From Phycisphaerae bacterium (GTDB lineage Bacteria; Planctomycetota; Phycisphaerae; SM23-33): a DNA stretch of 55,750 bases. The stretch covers positions 1 through 55,750 of the forward strand of contig JADHXQ010000018.1 of assembly GCA_016782885.1 (NCBI GenBank). Direction: 5' to 3'. Position numbers and translations under genes: made by a program. Positions 9,258 to 17,813 of this stretch are shown piece by piece; the stretch's first letter is position 1; every line of letters starts with the position of its first letter. Under the pieces are notes generated by a model. That model was given only the letters and a program-made list of their open reading frames with translations, did not search any database and was not told the origin of the DNA.

Positions 9258-11150
9258 ATGGACGAGAAGCATATATCCGTTAACGATCGCGAACCACTGG
9301 AAGCTCTCCGCGGAGAATTGCGGGAGGCTCAAGCCGCCCTCCGATCGCTGAAGTCAATCGTCAACTCAAGCCCGGCTGTCGTGTGTCTGTGGAGAATAGC
9401 CGACGATTGGCCCGTCGAGTTCATTTCCGACGGCATCCGCCAGTTTGGATATCCGCCCGAGGAACTGCTTTCGGGCAAGATCTCTTTCAGGGACTTGATT
9501 ATTCCCGAAGACATGTCGCGAATCGAAGCTGAAGTAGCAAAGTCCTTAGAGCAGGATGTTGACCGATACGCCCAGGAGTACCGCATTACCACCAGGTCCG
9601 GCGAAGTTCGATGGGTCGAAGACCGCAACATCGCGATTCGCGACCCGAGCGGGCAGGTCACGCACATTCAGGGCATAATCCTCGACATCACCGAACGCAA
9701 GCGTATGGAGACAGCGCTGCGGGACAACGAGGCAAACCTCAACGCGGCCCAGAAACTGGCACACGTGGGCAGTTGGCACTGGGATCTGAGCACCGGGAAG
9801 TTGAACATGTCCGACGAGATGCTTCGAATCCACGGACTGCCTCCGGAAACCCCGCCCGCCGATGCCCAGGCGATAGTCGAGTCAATGGTGCATCCCGATG
9901 ACCGGGCGAAGGTGCGCGCTATCATGAAAAACGTCCTTTCAGGAGGCGAGGGCAAAGACGTGTCATTTCGAATTGTCCGCCCAGATGGAGAGATGCGATG
10001 GTTGGAGGCCTCCGGACCTAACAAAATGCAACTGGCGGAAAATCGTACCCCGTTAATCATGATGGGCTCCGTACAGGATGTCACCGAACGCAAACAGGCC
10101 GAGGAACAGCTCAAGCAGTCCGAGCAGTTGCACAGAGCGCTCTTTGAAGACGCTTACGAGGCGATATTGGGCGCGGACATCGAAACGCGAAAGCTCATAT
10201 TCGCCAATCCTGCCGCCTGCAGAATGCTCAAGTACAGCGCTGAAGAACTCCTCGAAATGACCGTCGAAGACCTCCACCGCCCCGAAGACCTGCCGCGCGT
10301 AATGAGTGATTTCCAGGCCCAGGCCCGGGGAGATTACAAAGTCGCCCCGGCCGTTCCGTTCCGCACAAAGGATGGCGAGCTGGTCTACGCCGATTCAGCC
10401 GCCACGCTCATTCGCATTGAGGGCAGGGATTGCGCGGTGGGTTTCTTCCGCGACCTGACCGACGCCCGCCGAGCGGCCGAAGCACTGAAAACCGCCTATA
10501 TGAAACTAGTGACAGCGAGAGACGAAGAACGCAAACACCTTACTTCCGAACTGCACGACTCGGTAAACCAGAAACTCGTCGCCCTCGGTATACATCTGAA
10601 CAACATCGCACTGACCGGAGAGAAATTACCCGCCAAACCGGCTTACCAACTTATGCAAGCCGCCGTGACGTGCAACGAACTCATCGCCGATATCAAGGGA
10701 ATATGCCACGGACTCTATCCACCGGCGCTGGAGTCGCTGGGGCTCGTGGCGGCCATGAAACAACTCGAAGAGTACTGCAAGTCGGCGGGCCTGACCGCGG
10801 AGATATGCTGCGATCCTGTAATCGCGCGGGTCCGCTTCGGGCCTGAAGTCGAGATCGTCTGCTTTCGCATCGCCCAGGAAGCCGTCAACAACGCGATACG
10901 CCACAGCCGCGGGACCAACATAGACATTGACCTGACGTATGCCGACGGGCGACTTGTGATGGCGATAGTCGACGACGGCGAGGGTTTCGATGTGCAGGCA
11001 GCCGAAGGCACGGGCCTGGGCTTGAGTTCAATGCGCGACCGGGCGCTGGCGGTCGGGGCGAAACTCTCAATCGTCTCAGAGCCCGGAGAGACCCGAATCG
11101 AGGTGTCGGTCGCAGTGGACCTCGAAGAAACAGACGGAAAGAAAGGATAA
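9258..11150 (+). CDS. Cytoplasmic PAS-domain histidine kinase, NarL/DegS (HisKA_3) type
   Basis: 630 residues with no membrane segment. Three PAS/PAC units are visible. The first (about 35-150) ends in ILDITERKRME, the second (about 160-280) ends in SVQDVTERKQAE, and the third (about 285-410) ends in FFRDLTDARRAAE. The HisKA_3 helix has DEERKHLTSELHDSVNQK with H433. The HATPase part has QEAVNNAIRHSRG, DDGEGFD and GTGLGLSSMRDRA. Such kinases normally act on LuxR-type regulators, but none is adjacent, so this is an orphan. It starts 82 nt after phoR with no strong ribosome site, and the downstream HAD gene follows after 3 nt. The signal sensed cannot be told. Confidence 0.9.
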   Translation: MDEKHISVNDREPLEALRGELREAQAALRSLKSIVNSSPAVVCLWRIADDWPVEFISDGIRQFGYPPEELLSGKISFRDLIIPEDMSRIEAEVAKSLEQDVDRYAQEYRITTRSGEVRWVEDRNIAIRDPSGQVTHIQGIILDITERKRMETALRDNEANLNAAQKLAHVGSWHWDLSTGKLNMSDEMLRIHGLPPETPPADAQAIVESMVHPDDRAKVRAIMKNVLSGGEGKDVSFRIVRPDGEMRWLEASGPNKMQLAENRTPLIMMGSVQDVTERKQAEEQLKQSEQLHRALFEDAYEAILGADIETRKLIFANPAACRMLKYSAEELLEMTVEDLHRPEDLPRVMSDFQAQARGDYKVAPAVPFRTKDGELVYADSAATLIRIEGRDCAVGFFRDLTDARRAAEALKTAYMKLVTARDEERKHLTSELHDSVNQKLVALGIHLNNIALTGEKLPAKPAYQLMQAAVTCNELIADIKGICHGLYPPALESLGLVAAMKQLEEYCKSAGLTAEICCDPVIARVRFGPEVEIVCFRIAQEAVNNAIRHSRGTNIDIDLTYADGRLVMAIVDDGEGFDVQAAEGTGLGLSSMRDRALAVGAKLSIVSEPGETRIEVSVAVDLEETDGKKG

Positions 11151-11153
11151 TAA

Positions 11154-11840
11154 TTGGACGCACTTATTTTTGATTTCGACGGGGTGATCGTGGATTCTGA
11201 ACCGGTGCATCTTGCGACCTTCCAGGCAGTGTTGAACCTCGAAGGCATTACCATGTCGCACGATGACTACTACCGGAAATATCTGGGATTCGACGACTAC
11301 GATTGCTTCAAGGCGGTGGCTGTCGATAATGATGCGGCTTTCACCGATGCAAAAGTCCGCGAGCTTACCGAAGCCAAAACACAACTGGTGCTCGAGGCAT
11401 TCCGGACATCCGTCCGGGCCCTTGGCGGCGCGGTCGAACTGATCCGCAAAGCCGCGGGCGACGGTCTGCCAATGGCCATTTGCAGCGGTTCGCTGCGCCA
11501 GGAGATAGAACTGGCATCAGAGACCATTGGCGTCAGAGACTGTTTTAAGGTCATCGTGGCGGCTGAGGATGTGCATAAAGGCAAACCCGACCCGGAAGGT
11601 TATCGCCTGGCATTGCTGCGGTTGGGGCGGTATGTGCCGGGCGGACCGGAACCGGGGCGAACTGTCGTAATCGAAGATTCCCCGGCAGGTATACAAGCCG
11701 CCGGTGCGCTGGGCATGAAAGTGCTGGCTGTAAGTACGTCCTATCCGGTATCAGAACTGACGGGCGCCGACCGGGTCGTAGCGTCACTGGAAGAAGTTAC
11801 GCCGGCGGACCTCGACGAAATGGTCTGCGCAAGTAGATAG
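11154..11840 (+). CDS. HAD-superfamily hydrolase, beta-phosphoglucomutase-like
   Basis: 228 residues from a TTG start. The first motif begins at once (DFDGVIVDSEP, residues 7-17) and AAAGGA lies 5 nt before the TTG, so TTG is the only sensible start. HAD subfamily IA motifs are complete: D7 and D9 of motif I, CSGSLRQE (motif II), K in KGKPDPEGY (motif III) and VIEDSPAGIQAA (motif IV). A helical cap domain lies between residues 15 and 85. The family includes beta-phosphoglucomutases and sugar-phosphate phosphatases. The exact substrate is unknown. It begins 3 nt after the histidine kinase stop and is probably translationally coupled to it. Confidence 0.88.
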   Translation: MDALIFDFDGVIVDSEPVHLATFQAVLNLEGITMSHDDYYRKYLGFDDYDCFKAVAVDNDAAFTDAKVRELTEAKTQLVLEAFRTSVRALGGAVELIRKAAGDGLPMAICSGSLRQEIELASETIGVRDCFKVIVAAEDVHKGKPDPEGYRLALLRLGRYVPGGPEPGRTVVIEDSPAGIQAAGALGMKVLAVSTSYPVSELTGADRVVASLEEVTPADLDEMVCASR

Positions 11841-11982
11841 GATGGGGAATTGTCCCTGGTGTGCGTGTCCGGATATTTGTTTCCAGTTTGAAGCGGATGG
11901 GTCTTGTCGTCAGATGGTTAAAATCGAAGATACAAGTGGTCGCTGAAGATCTGAATCTTTCGACAACACGCAAGTAGACGCT

Positions 11983-12015
11983 GCGCGAAACCGCAAGCGG
12001 TTTCGCGCGCCGTTG
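11983..12015. terminator. Hairpin between convergent HAD and ilvN genes
   Basis: A 10-bp perfect stem (11983-11992 with 11999-12008) with a 6-nt loop. On the plus strand a CTTTTT run follows 7 nt later. It sits in the 198-nt convergent gap and probably ends the HAD transcript; it could also block transcription coming from ilvN. Nothing else is visible in this gap. Confidence 0.5.
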
Positions 12016-12038
12016 CTTTTTAAATGGCGGACGCTCCG

Positions 12039-12521
12039 CTACTTTCGCCCGCCGCGCTGCATCGCTATTACACCGGTGCGCGCCAGTTCCCTGATTCCGT
12101 AGGGGCGGACGAGGTCTATGAATGCCTCTATCTTGTCCTCGGTGCCCGTAAGCTCGACTACCACCGAACTCCTGGCCACATCCGCCACGCGCCCGCGGAA
12201 CAGGTTGACCAGATCGACTACGGCCGGGCGCTTCTCGGATGGAGCGTGAACGCGAATCAGCAGAAGGTCGCGCTGAACATTTTCGGTATTAGTGAAGTCG
12301 CGAACTTTCACCACCGGTATGACCTTGCCCAACTGCTTGCGGACCTGCTCCAGCACGGTGTCGTCACCGACAACAACGATCGTCATCCGGCTGAGTTCGG
12401 AATCCTCGGTGCGCCCGACGACCAGTGAATCGATATTAAAACCACGGGCGGCGAACATGCCCGATATGTGCGCCAACACGCCGGGCTGATTCTGCACCAG
12501 TGCGGTTATCACATGTTTCAT
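12039..12521 (-). CDS. ilvN: Acetolactate synthase small (regulatory) subunit
   Basis: 160 residues. The N-terminal ACT domain (1-75) has HVITALVQNQPGVLAHISGM and RGFNIDSLVVGRTED. The second IlvN domain contains ELALIRV-like text (DLLLIRVH) and GTEDKIEAFIDLVRPYGIRELARTG near the end, as in typical 160-residue IlvH/IlvN proteins. It binds the catalytic subunit and gives valine feedback control in branched-chain amino-acid synthesis. A good GGAGAAA site precedes the ATG, and the gene follows ilvB by 33 nt, forming an ilvBN operon. Confidence 0.96.
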   Translation of the reverse strand: MKHVITALVQNQPGVLAHISGMFAARGFNIDSLVVGRTEDSELSRMTIVVVGDDTVLEQVRKQLGKVIPVVKVRDFTNTENVQRDLLLIRVHAPSEKRPAVVDLVNLFRGRVADVARSSVVVELTGTEDKIEAFIDLVRPYGIRELARTGVIAMQRGGRK

Positions 12522-12554
12522 TGCTTTTCTCCAGATTCTTCAACCCGGCATGGA

Positions 12555-14282
12555 TCAGGCCAGGCGACCGAGTTCCATCTCGTGGAGGCTCTTGCCCGCG
12601 GGCACCATAGGATAAACGTTCTCTTCGGGATCGACCGCCACGATTAATACCGCCGGACCGTCATTGTAGTCGAGAAGCTCTTTCAGGGCGTCGGTGAGCT
12701 TGGCGGGATCTTCAACCCTGATGCCCTTGGCGCCGAAACCCTCGACAACCTTCACGAAGTCCGGGCACGGATGGACCGTACCGGAATACCGCTTGTCGAA
12801 GAACATCTCCTGCCACTGGCGGACCATGCCAAGATACTCGTTGTCCATCACTATGAACTTGACGGGCAGCTCGTGGTGGACGGCGGTTACTATCTCACCC
12901 ATCGTCATCGAAAAGCTGCCGTCTCCGTCGATGTCGATTACCGTCGCGTCGGGACACGCAAACTGCGCCCCTATCGCCGAAGGAACGCCGAATCCCATTG
13001 TGCCCAGCCCGCCGGAGGTGATTATCTGCCTGGGCTTGCGGAACCCGTAAAACTGGGCGGTCCACATCTGGTGCTGCCCGACGCCGGTGGCGATGATGGC
13101 GTCGTGGTCGGTCAACTCGCCGAGTTTCTCGACGACGGACTGGGGCTTGATGTACTTCCCGCCGGGCTCGTATCCTAACGGGTAGCGCTTCTTCCAGTCG
13201 GCGATCTTCTCCAGCCACTCCGTGCGGTCTGTCGGCTCGATGAACTCGACCATCTGGGCCAGGATGCCCTTCGCATCGCCGACTACGGGGACGTCGGCCT
13301 TGACGACTTTCGATATCGACGTGGGGTCGATGTCAATGTGCACGACCGTAGCATCCGGTGCAAAAGTATCGAGGTTGCCCGTTACCCGATCGTCAAAACG
13401 GGCGCCAACCGCTATCAGGCAGTCGCACTCCTGCGTGGCGTAATTGGCGGTAGCGGACCCGTGCATCCCGACCATCTGTAATGCCAACGGATTGGACTCA
13501 TCCAGCGCACCGAGACCCATCAGCGTGGTCGTTGCGGGCAGTTGGCCTTTTTCCTGTACGGCGCGCAGTTCGGCGGTCGCCTCGCTGTGTATCACACCCC
13601 CGCCGACGTACAGCAGGGGACGCGCCGAAGCGTTGATCACCTTGGCGGCGCTTTGAATTTGTCGAATGTGCCCCGACAGACTCGGCTTGTACCCGGGAAT
13701 GCGCATAGTCAGGTCCGCCGCTCTGGCGAGCTTGTTGACCGTTATGTCAACGGGAACGTCGATCAGGACCGGACCGGGCCTGCCCGTGGAGGCAATGTGA
13801 AACGCCTCGGCGAAAATACGCCCCAGATCATCAACGCTGCCGACCAGGAAATTGTGTTTCGTGATCGGTCTGGAAATACCGGTCATATCCGCTTCCTGGA
13901 AGGCGTCGTTTCCGATCAGGTTGCTCCTGACCTGTCCGGTGATAGCCACTATCGGCGTTGAGTCGAGGTAAGCATTGGCAAGACCCGTCACCAGGTTCGT
14001 GGCGCCGGGACCCGAGGTGGCTATCGCCACTCCCGTCTTACCGGTAGCCCGTGCGTATCCCTCGGCCATATGAATCGCTCCCTGCTCGTGGCGGGTGATA
14101 ACCAGCTTGATCGGCGAGTCATAGAGAACGTCAAACAACGGGATCAGGGCGCCACCGGGAAAACCGAACATCACATCCACCCCCTGGTCCATCAGCATCT
14201 GGTGGATGATCTCTCCACCGCAGGCGCCGACAAATCCTTTGTCCAGCTTCATCTTGTATTTCGTATACTTTGTTTTCGCCAT
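12555..14282 (-). CDS. ilvB: Acetolactate synthase, large catalytic subunit
   Basis: 575 residues. This ThDP-dependent enzyme makes acetolactate or acetohydroxybutyrate in valine, leucine and isoleucine synthesis. The N-terminal pyrimidine-binding domain has FGFPGGALIPLFD and catalytic Glu in TRHEQGAIHMAEGYARATG. The central domain binds FAD. The C-terminal ThDP/Mg motif is DGDGSFSMTMGE followed by MDNEYLGM. Length is usual. A 510-nt non-coding stretch lies upstream; a promoter of the form TTGTAT-N16-TAGGAT is visible on the minus strand near 14370-14345, but no convincing attenuator was found. Confidence 0.97.
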   Translation of the reverse strand: MAKTKYTKYKMKLDKGFVGACGGEIIHQMLMDQGVDVMFGFPGGALIPLFDVLYDSPIKLVITRHEQGAIHMAEGYARATGKTGVAIATSGPGATNLVTGLANAYLDSTPIVAITGQVRSNLIGNDAFQEADMTGISRPITKHNFLVGSVDDLGRIFAEAFHIASTGRPGPVLIDVPVDITVNKLARAADLTMRIPGYKPSLSGHIRQIQSAAKVINASARPLLYVGGGVIHSEATAELRAVQEKGQLPATTTLMGLGALDESNPLALQMVGMHGSATANYATQECDCLIAVGARFDDRVTGNLDTFAPDATVVHIDIDPTSISKVVKADVPVVGDAKGILAQMVEFIEPTDRTEWLEKIADWKKRYPLGYEPGGKYIKPQSVVEKLGELTDHDAIIATGVGQHQMWTAQFYGFRKPRQIITSGGLGTMGFGVPSAIGAQFACPDATVIDIDGDGSFSMTMGEIVTAVHHELPVKFIVMDNEYLGMVRQWQEMFFDKRYSGTVHPCPDFVKVVEGFGAKGIRVEDPAKLTDALKELLDYNDGPAVLIVAVDPEENVYPMVPAGKSLHEMELGRLA

Positions 14283-14601
14283 GAATCTTGTCCTTGGAAT
14301 CCGGTCCGGTCGGGACTGGCCCGGTCGAACTGTCGTGAAGCTATCCTACAGCCTTGCGTTAAAAATACAACCGTCCAACAAATTACAGGTCTGTGGGTAA
14401 ATCCGAAGTGTCGGCCGCTGTACTGCAACAAGCACAGCGACCTATGGTACAGAGACAAGCAATACAACCGACAGCGCAAAGCGACCGCGACTGCGATGGA
14501 TCCGACCGGCAACCTCAAGTTGTCTGCAATCGCAAGTCATTGTTACTGCAATGATATCCGCCGACAGGACATGTGTCAAGCATTTCTTTAGCCTGCCTGA
14601 C

Positions 14602-14626
14602 TGGCGGGGCGCCCTGACCCCCGCCA
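14602..14626. other. GC hairpin in the 510-nt ilvB/HTH-receiver divergent gap
   Basis: An 8-bp perfect stem, TGGCGGGG / CCCCGCCA, with a 9-nt loop. It lacks a following T-run on either strand, so it is not a standard terminator. It is the only clear structure in the gap 14283-14793 and may be a regulatory RNA or DNA element. Confidence 0.35.
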
Positions 14627-14793
14627 ATATGCCAACTATAGGAATTGCACAAAAAAAGTTGGGTTTCTATTGCTACGAGAGACGATATTGAATATGATCG
14701 ACGTCAGTTGTTTTGGTCGTGGATGTATTCACTTGGAATGTTCTATTTGCCGATTGTTGGTGAAATTGTTCAAGAACGAGAGTAAAAATCGAT

Positions 14794-15354
14794 ATGGCCA
14801 GTAACCTGTCAACATTTGCTATAGCTGAGATGCTGCACGTGGATCCCGGGTCTGTGGCTAACTGGATCGACCAGGATTTGTTGAAAGCCCACCGCACGCC
14901 GGGCGGTCACAGGCGTGTGGCTGTTGAAGATCTGGTGCAGTTCCTTCGCAAACACAAGATGCCGATTCCACCGGAACTGGACACGATCCCGATCCGCGTT
15001 CTCATCGTTGATGACGAACCGGCGATTACGCAACTTATCGCCCGAGCCCTCGGCGCGGCGCATCCGGATTACGATATCCACGAGGCCCACGACGGTTTCA
15101 GGGCAGGTACGCTGGTAGCCACGCTCAAACCGGACGTGGTCGTACTCGATCTGCGAATGCCAGGAATGGACGGATACGAAGTCTGCCGCCTGATCAAAAG
15201 TCAGGATGCCACCAGACACGCCGAGGTCGTCGCGATGACGGCATATCCGTCACCCGAAAGCCAGCAGCAAATCATCGAATGCGGAGCCCGCACCTGTATC
15301 GCAAAACCACTGGACATGGCTCAGTTGCTCAACGAAGTCGAGATATCGTTGTAA
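14794..15354 (+). CDS. DNA-binding HTH (MerR/excisionase-like) fused to a C-terminal receiver domain
   Basis: 186 residues. Residues 5-55 form a MerR/HTH_17-like domain: FAIAEMLHVDPGSVANWIDQ then LLKAHRTPGGHRRVAVEDL, the same pattern as excisionase-family helix-turn-helix domains. After a short linker, residues 66-186 are a full receiver domain with D73/D74, phospho-acceptor D119 in VVVLDLRMPG, T149 and K171 in AKPLD. The order is the reverse of normal response regulators, in which the receiver comes first. All catalytic residues are kept, so phosphorylation probably controls DNA binding. No kinase is adjacent; orphan kinases occur elsewhere in the window. Targets are unknown. Confidence 0.85.
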   Translation: MASNLSTFAIAEMLHVDPGSVANWIDQDLLKAHRTPGGHRRVAVEDLVQFLRKHKMPIPPELDTIPIRVLIVDDEPAITQLIARALGAAHPDYDIHEAHDGFRAGTLVATLKPDVVVLDLRMPGMDGYEVCRLIKSQDATRHAEVVAMTAYPSPESQQQIIECGARTCIAKPLDMAQLLNEVEISL

Positions 15355-15438
15355 ACAGCCTGGCCCGGCTTCGCCTGGCGGCTTCGTCGCGGCAGGCAAT
15401 TGGCTCAACGGTAAAGTGCTCTTGTCGTTATCCAAGCC

Positions 15439-16446
15439 TCATGAACCTTCGCCCTGATCCCTCAGGCATGATTCAACGGCCAGAGCGATCCCCTCGTCAT
15501 AACCCACCGTGGGCTGCCAGCCCAGTTCCCTGCGGGCCTTTTCGGGAGAGAAGAAACACTTGCGTCCCAAGAGCCAGACAGAATACCGCGTAACCAGCGG
15601 TGGGGTCTTTCTGCGGAACATGTGTCCAAACAACTCCATCACAAACGCGGCATGCCTGGCGACAGCATAAGGGACCGACTTGGCGACGGGCTTGGCGCCA
15701 AGACACTCAGCCACCTTGTTGACGTACTGCTTCTGCGTGAACTCGCCGTCACTCGACAGGTTATACGCCTGTCCCACCGCCTTGTCCGCGGTGGCCGCCA
15801 GAATGCAACCTTCAGCCTCGTTACCGGCATACGTCAGATTGAACAGGTTATTCCCGTCGCCGATGAGCTTGGCTTTGCCCGCGCGAATTGCCTTTATCAG
15901 GCGAGGCATCGAAGCCCTGTCCCGCGGACCGTATAACCAACTGGGCTTGACGACCGTCACGGGCAGCTCGCCGGCCTGGTAGGCGGCCCAGACGAGCTTC
16001 TCGGCCTCAACTTTCGCGCGGCTGTAGTAGCTCCATTTGTGCAAGTTCACTCCCAGCGGAGCAGTTTCGTCCAGCACCAGACCCTCCCCGTCAGGATGCC
16101 CGTACGAGCTTATGCTGCTGACATGGAGAAACCGCCCGACACCGGCACGGCTGGCTGCGGCGAGCATGTTGGCCGTCCCGTTAATCGAGATCGCCACAAA
16201 CCGCTCCCAGGGTCCCCAGTCACCAACCTGGGCGGCTGAATGATAGACCGTCGAAACCCCCTTCATCGCTTCTGTGAGACTCTCCGGATCGGTGATATCG
16301 CCAATAGCCTTGTCAACTCCCCACTCGTCCAGAAGGCGCGTATCGCTGTTGGAGCGGACCAGGGCTCGGACGGGCTGACCCTGGGCGATAAGTTTCTCGA
16401 CAATATGACTGCCAAGCAAGCCTGTTGCGCCGGTAACTAGATTCAT
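15439..16446 (-). CDS. NAD(P)-dependent epimerase/dehydratase (extended SDR, 3beta-HSD-like)
   Basis: 335 residues. The N-terminal nucleotide-binding motif TGATGLLG is at residues 5-12. The catalytic YxxxK is YYSRAKVEAEKL (about 140-150), with serine in HVSSISSYG about 30 residues earlier. PSWLYGPRDRASMPRLI follows as in extended SDRs. AGGAG lies upstream of the ATG. The family contains dihydroflavonol reductases, 3-beta-hydroxysteroid dehydrogenases and nucleotide-sugar epimerases. The substrate is not predictable. It stands alone, convergent with the HTH-receiver gene. Confidence 0.88.
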   Translation of the reverse strand: MNLVTGATGLLGSHIVEKLIAQGQPVRALVRSNSDTRLLDEWGVDKAIGDITDPESLTEAMKGVSTVYHSAAQVGDWGPWERFVAISINGTANMLAAASRAGVGRFLHVSSISSYGHPDGEGLVLDETAPLGVNLHKWSYYSRAKVEAEKLVWAAYQAGELPVTVVKPSWLYGPRDRASMPRLIKAIRAGKAKLIGDGNNLFNLTYAGNEAEGCILAATADKAVGQAYNLSSDGEFTQKQYVNKVAECLGAKPVAKSVPYAVARHAAFVMELFGHMFRRKTPPLVTRYSVWLLGRKCFFSPEKARRELGWQPTVGYDEGIALAVESCLRDQGEGS

Positions 16447-16667
16447 GGGAACTCCTGTGCTTCAAGTCTCTTTTGAGGTCCGGGGCAGGGTACTGTAAGT
16501 CGGTTGGCCTGCAGCGTCAAGAAGCGTTTTGGCGATATTTCGCGGTTTCCTGCCGCCCAGGCAAGGGTGGCCTGCAGCATCTCTCCGGGGAGCATCGGCG
16601 GGGCGTCGAATTCATGTCCTCGATTATTGGCAATGGGAAATATTGGGTGATTTTTCTCAGAATTCTC

Positions 16668-16696
16668 TTGACTGATCTACGATCACTCGATAAGAT
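16668..16696 (+). promoter_or_regulatory. Sigma-70-type promoter for the DUF1571 gene
   Basis: TTGACT (16668-16673), a 17-nt spacer and TAAGAT (16691-16696) match the housekeeping consensus well. It lies about 210 nt before the DUF1571 start, in the 469-nt gap 16447-16915, where nothing else stands out. Confidence 0.5.
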
Positions 16697-16915
16697 TCCT
16701 CGAACTATCCCACAGAAATTAACTGCTTGCTCGCAGTATGTTTGCTTGGCGTGAGCGTTGCATTGTGGAAACACAAAGCCGGACAACAATGGATTGTTTC
16801 ACGGAAAGTGACGGATCCTGCCGATACTATAGTGTTAAGCGCATAAAACTACGGGTCAACGGATTGGTTGCCCGCATGCAACCGGCTCGAACAGCCTCTT
16901 TACGGTGAGACAAGA

Positions 16916-17800
16916 ATGCTGAAGAAGTTACTGCATCCCACCAATCGGCGAATCAGAGTTATTGTAGGGATTCTATTGGCTGGACTGTTCTGCATCCAAT
17001 GCACCCAATCGGTATCCGTGGGCGGATCGAAGCTCGAAAAAGCCACCGACGTCACCGCTACCCGGAAAATCGAGAAACTGGCCAGGGAAAATCATATCGC
17101 CCTCCTGGAGATGTGTGTCGAAAACTATAACAAGAACTACCGCAACTACACCTGTACGCTGATCAAGCAGGAAGTGATCCGCGGAACGCAGAAGGACGAA
17201 CAGTGGACGAACGTGAAGTTCACAGAGAAACCCTTCAGCGTTGCGATGGCCTGGCTCAAGGAAACGCCCGAAGGCGCACTTTCCAACGGGCGGGTCAAGA
17301 AACTCTACGTGCCGATGGGCGATCGTGTCCTGTACATCGAAGGCAAGTACGATGACAAGATGATCATCCGAATTTCCAATCCCCTGCTCCGGGGCCTGCT
17401 GGGAACGCAGAAACGCCCGCCCGACGGTAAGGACGCAATGAAGAATACGCTCCGCCCGGTAAGCCTGTTCGGGTTCAAACGCGGTATGCTCAGCCTGCTC
17501 GACGTGTATCGCCAGGCCGCAAAGAACGGAGACCTCAAACAGGAATTCGGCGGATATGTTAATATCGCCGGACGTGACGCGATTGTCCTCCTGCGATACC
17601 TGCCGCCCAAGGAACAGTACCCCGCACAACGCACGGAAGTCTGCATCGATCTGGAAACTCTCGTCCCCGTTCGCATAAGGGGATTCGACTGGGACGGGCA
17701 GTGTACTTCCCGATACGTCTACAAGGACATCAAATTCAATGTCGGACTTGATGAAACAAGTTTCACGCCGAAAGCAAACGATATAGCAGATCCCAAATAG
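16916..17800 (+). CDS. DUF1571-family exported protein
   Basis: 294 residues from ATG 16916, chosen because GGTGAG precedes it and the signal peptide (residues about 10-28, RIRVIVGILLAGLFC) then begins properly. The body matches the planctomycete DUF1571 pattern: NYTCTLIKQEVIRG, FTEKPFSVAMAWLK, RVLYIEGKYDDKM, then PPKEQYPAQRTEVCIDLETLVPVRI. A fold like the LolA/LolB lipoprotein carriers has been suggested for similar domains, but no activity is established. It is followed after 13 nt by a secreted alpha/beta hydrolase on the same strand, so the two probably form an operon. Confidence 0.75.
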   Translation: MLKKLLHPTNRRIRVIVGILLAGLFCIQCTQSVSVGGSKLEKATDVTATRKIEKLARENHIALLEMCVENYNKNYRNYTCTLIKQEVIRGTQKDEQWTNVKFTEKPFSVAMAWLKETPEGALSNGRVKKLYVPMGDRVLYIEGKYDDKMIIRISNPLLRGLLGTQKRPPDGKDAMKNTLRPVSLFGFKRGMLSLLDVYRQAAKNGDLKQEFGGYVNIAGRDAIVLLRYLPPKEQYPAQRTEVCIDLETLVPVRIRGFDWDGQCTSRYVYKDIKFNVGLDETSFTPKANDIADPK

Positions 17801-17813
17801 GACCCACACTCAG

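Noticed and set aside
14249..14518. Possible leader peptide for ilvBN attenuation
   Set aside because: Only moderately rich in Leu/Val/Ile, too long, overlaps ilvB, and no terminator with a T-run follows it.
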